Below are positions 43,418 to 45,247 of a DNA stretch of 45,247 nt, in pieces; position 1 is the first letter of the stretch, and every line of letters begins with the position of its first letter. The position numbers and the translations under genes are program-made. This DNA is from Deltaproteobacteria bacterium CG11_big_fil_rev_8_21_14_0_20_45_16 (GTDB lineage Bacteria; Bdellovibrionota; UBA2394): assembly GCA_002787535.1 (NCBI GenBank), contig PCXB01000052.1, positions 1-45,247 of the forward strand, in the 5' to 3' direction. The notes beneath the pieces are model-generated. The model searched no databases, was not told the origin of the DNA, and saw only the letters and a program-made list of their open reading frames with translations.

Positions 43418-44425
43418 ATGGATTTGGGGCGCCGACGCTATTTAGAATTCGAGAAACCTCTCCAAGATTTGGATGAGCAAATCGCAAAGCTCAAAGAGCT
43501 TAAGCTTCAAGGAAATGTTGATATTTCATCCGAGATTCGTGATCTAGAAGAAAAGGCGCTAAGTCTCAGTAAAAGTATTTCCAGGGGTTTGAATGCCTAT
43601 CAAAAAGTTCAAATTTCTAGACATCCGGATCGTCCCAATTTTTTAGGCTATGTGAAGCTGATCTTTGATGACTTTGTGGAGCTTCATGGCGATCGAAACT
43701 TCCGCGACGACCCAGCCATTGTTGGGGGCTTAGCGCAATTTAATGGCCAGTCTGTCATGCTGATCGGTCATCAGAAGGGACAAAATACTCAAGAAAATAT
43801 GCTTCGAAATTTTGGAATGCCCCGACCGGAAGGTTATCGAAAGGCTTTACGCTTAATGAGTTTGGCAGAGCGCTGGGAGATTCCCGTTTTGACTTTTGTG
43901 GATACGCCGGGAGCCTATCCTGGTTTGGATGCCGAAGAGCGTGGCCAAGCCGAAGCCATTGCCAAGAATATTATGGTTATGTCGGGTCTTAGGGTTCCGA
44001 TTTTGACAACCATCTTGGGAGAGGGAGGAAGCGGAGGTGCTTTGGCTATTGCGGTCTGTGATCGCTTGATGATGATGGAATATTCGACTTACAGCGTAAT
44101 CTCGCCTGAAGGCTGCGCCGCGATTACCTGGAAGGATGGCAAATTTGCTGAGCAGGCGGCCGAAGCCTTGCGGTTGACCGCTCCCCAGGTCTTGGACCTG
44201 GGTGTCGCGGATCTTCTCGTGCCTGAAGCTCCGGGCGGCGCTCATCGTGATCGTGGATTTAGTGCGCAGAATTTGAAAGAAGCAATAGAAAAAAATCTTC
44301 CGCAATTGATAGCTAAAGATGTGGAACAGCTGTTGGCCGAACGATATGAAAAATTTAGACGATTGGGTTGTTTATCGGGAGATGCTTCGGGACAGGCGAA
44401 AAATGCAAAGCGGAATCGAAAATAA
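43418..44425 (+). CDS. accA: Acetyl-CoA carboxylase carboxyltransferase alpha subunit
   Basis: With AccD transfers CO2 from biotin to acetyl-CoA, giving malonyl-CoA for fatty-acid synthesis. 335 residues. Start block YLEFEKPLQDLDEQIAKL, then NLGYVKLIFDDF-type and GDRNFRDDPAIVGGL, FGMPRPEGYRKALRLM, TFVDTPGAYPGLDAEERGQAEAIA, GEGGSGGALAI, and SPEGCAAITWKD: all typical of AccA. A tail of about 15 basic residues is extra. AGGGG lies 3 bases before ATG 43418; TATAAA at 43404-43409 with TTGGGA 18 bases upstream could be a promoter, but would leave almost no leader. accD is elsewhere. Confidence 0.96.
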   Translation: MDLGRRRYLEFEKPLQDLDEQIAKLKELKLQGNVDISSEIRDLEEKALSLSKSISRGLNAYQKVQISRHPDRPNFLGYVKLIFDDFVELHGDRNFRDDPAIVGGLAQFNGQSVMLIGHQKGQNTQENMLRNFGMPRPEGYRKALRLMSLAERWEIPVLTFVDTPGAYPGLDAEERGQAEAIAKNIMVMSGLRVPILTTILGEGGSGGALAIAVCDRLMMMEYSTYSVISPEGCAAITWKDGKFAEQAAEALRLTAPQVLDLGVADLLVPEAPGGAHRDRGFSAQNLKEAIEKNLPQLIAKDVEQLLAERYEKFRRLGCLSGDASGQAKNAKRNRK

Positions 44426-44431
44426 TTTCAG

Positions 44432-45142
44432 ATGAATCAAAGGTCTTTTGTTGTCACGATTGATGGTCCGGCTGGTAGTGGGAAGAGTACCGTCGCTAAG
44501 CGAATCGCGAGATATCTTAGGCTTCCTTATATTGATACGGGCGCGATGTATCGAACGGTTGCGTGGGTAGCACTCCAAAAATTAAAGAGTTTGGATGATA
44601 CAGCCGCCTTGGTCGACATCGCAAACAGCATGGGTTTTAGGTTTGAGTCGGACGCTCATGATTTTCGAATCTTCTATTGTTATGCCGGATCTGAATATAA
44701 GCTTTTGGGCACAGAAATCCGAAGCCCCGAGATTTCAATGGCTTCGAGTTATGTCGCCCAAGAGAGTGTTTTAAGGGAGATTTTGGTTAAGAAGCAGCAG
44801 GAAATTGGGAAGATGAATGGGGGAGTTTTAGAGGGTCGAGATGCGGGAACCGTTATCTTTCCCAAGGCCGAAATTAAGTTTTTTCTGACGGCTTCCGCCG
44901 AAGTTCGAGCGAGAAGACGCTACGATGAGCTTTTATTAAGGCTTGGAGTGGAGGCGCCCAATTTCGAGAAGGTTTTGGCGGATGTTAAGAAGCGAGATCA
45001 ACAAGACGAGGAGCGTGAGGCCTCTCCCATGGTAGCGGCCAAAGATGCGGAAATCATCGATACTTCAGGCCTTGATGAGAACGCGGTTTTTGATAAGCTC
45101 CTAGACATTATTAAGAGGCGAGGTTTTAAGCCCCTTGGTTAG
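44432..45142 (+). CDS. cmk: Cytidylate kinase
   Basis: Phosphorylates CMP and dCMP with ATP. 236 residues. P-loop GPAGSGKSTVAKRIA at about residue 12, IDTGAMYRTVAW, EGRDAGTVIFPKAEIKFFLTASAEVRARRRYDEL, and the lid with DQQDEEREASPMVAAKDAEIIDTSGL. Normal length. Six bases after accA. In many bacteria rpsA follows directly, which fits the leader at the right edge. Confidence 0.95.
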   Translation: MNQRSFVVTIDGPAGSGKSTVAKRIARYLRLPYIDTGAMYRTVAWVALQKLKSLDDTAALVDIANSMGFRFESDAHDFRIFYCYAGSEYKLLGTEIRSPEISMASSYVAQESVLREILVKKQQEIGKMNGGVLEGRDAGTVIFPKAEIKFFLTASAEVRARRRYDELLLRLGVEAPNFEKVLADVKKRDQQDEEREASPMVAAKDAEIIDTSGLDENAVFDKLLDIIKRRGFKPLG

Positions 45143-45163
45143 ATAGTTTCAGGATCCTTTGCT

Positions 45164-45233
45164 TTGACATTGTTCAAAGGCCTAGGGTAACCACTGGAAA
45201 TCCAAGGCTTACGGGCCTATCTCTTGAAAGGAG
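45164..45233 (+). promoter_or_regulatory. Probable promoter and ribosome site of the next gene
   Basis: TTGACA (45164-45169) has a weak -10 17-18 bases on (GTAACC/TAACCA, 45187-45193), and AAAGGAG at 45227-45233 is a strong Shine-Dalgarno. No start codon occurs before the window ends at 45247, so the gene (rpsA by analogy with other genomes) begins beyond it. Confidence 0.5.
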
Positions 45234-45247
45234 AGTTAATCAAACTT

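Noticed and set aside
1-45247. Search for tRNA, rRNA, insertion sequences, phage genes and toxin-antitoxin pairs
   Set aside because: No cloverleaf-like intergenic sequence, transposase, integrase, structural phage gene or paired small toxin/antitoxin frames could be seen by eye.

Overview
The window is chromosomal, gene-dense DNA from a Gram-negative bacterium. Signs are outer-membrane and lipoprotein genes, TatA, an HtpX protease, type IV pilin-like genes and a PEP-CTERM protein. Moderate GC, PurL of the small form with separate PurS and PurQ, a clostripain-free housekeeping set, and a DUF4286 protein next to purF point to a deltaproteobacterial-type lineage, most likely Bdellovibrionota. 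That placement is inference from gene content, not a database match. No phage, insertion sequence, CRISPR array, rRNA or tRNA was seen, and no gap between genes exceeds 300 bases.

Layout. 1-5906 (minus) is a tight five-gene unit reading leftwards: cystathionine beta-synthase, cystathionine gamma-lyase/synthase, an inositol-monophosphatase-family enzyme, ThpR and polyphosphate kinase (cut by the window edge). Divergent from it is hutH (5949-7469), overlapped tail-to-tail by an FkbM-type methyltransferase. A 48-residue secreted peptide gene with its own strong ribosome site and terminator follows on the minus strand. Then come a prepilin-like and a PilX-like gene, htpX behind a hairpin that buries its ribosome site, a secreted unknown, and hutU, so the first two steps of histidine breakdown are present but separated by 6 kb.

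15.4-17.1 kb is the most accessory-looking part. Two copies of a long palindromic element flank a PEP-CTERM protein gene and a secreted unknown. 17133-23623 is one plus-strand run: priA, a membrane histidine kinase, a degenerate NtrC-type regulator and a probable outer-membrane barrel protein. ftsK (minus), tatA (plus), a secreted unknown (minus), a SprT-like gene and mutS (minus) follow.

30.3-38.2 kb is purine biosynthesis: purC-purS-purQ, then a ferritin-like gene and a lipoprotein gene, then purL-purF-DUF4286, with start/stop overlaps suggesting translational coupling. 38.2-40.9 kb holds a small membrane protein, an acyltransferase and a short-chain-dehydrogenase-type protein whose expected catalytic Tyr is Phe. 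40.9-45.1 kb is mutL-miaA-accA-cmk, with miaA unusually short. The last 105 bases look like the leader of the next gene (rpsA is the common neighbour of cmk, which is inference).

The best candidates for something new are the hairpin over the htpX ribosome site, the palindromic element family, the PEP-CTERM protein, the isolated secreted peptide, the NtrC-like regulator that has lost its sigma-54 contact loop, and the compact MiaA.
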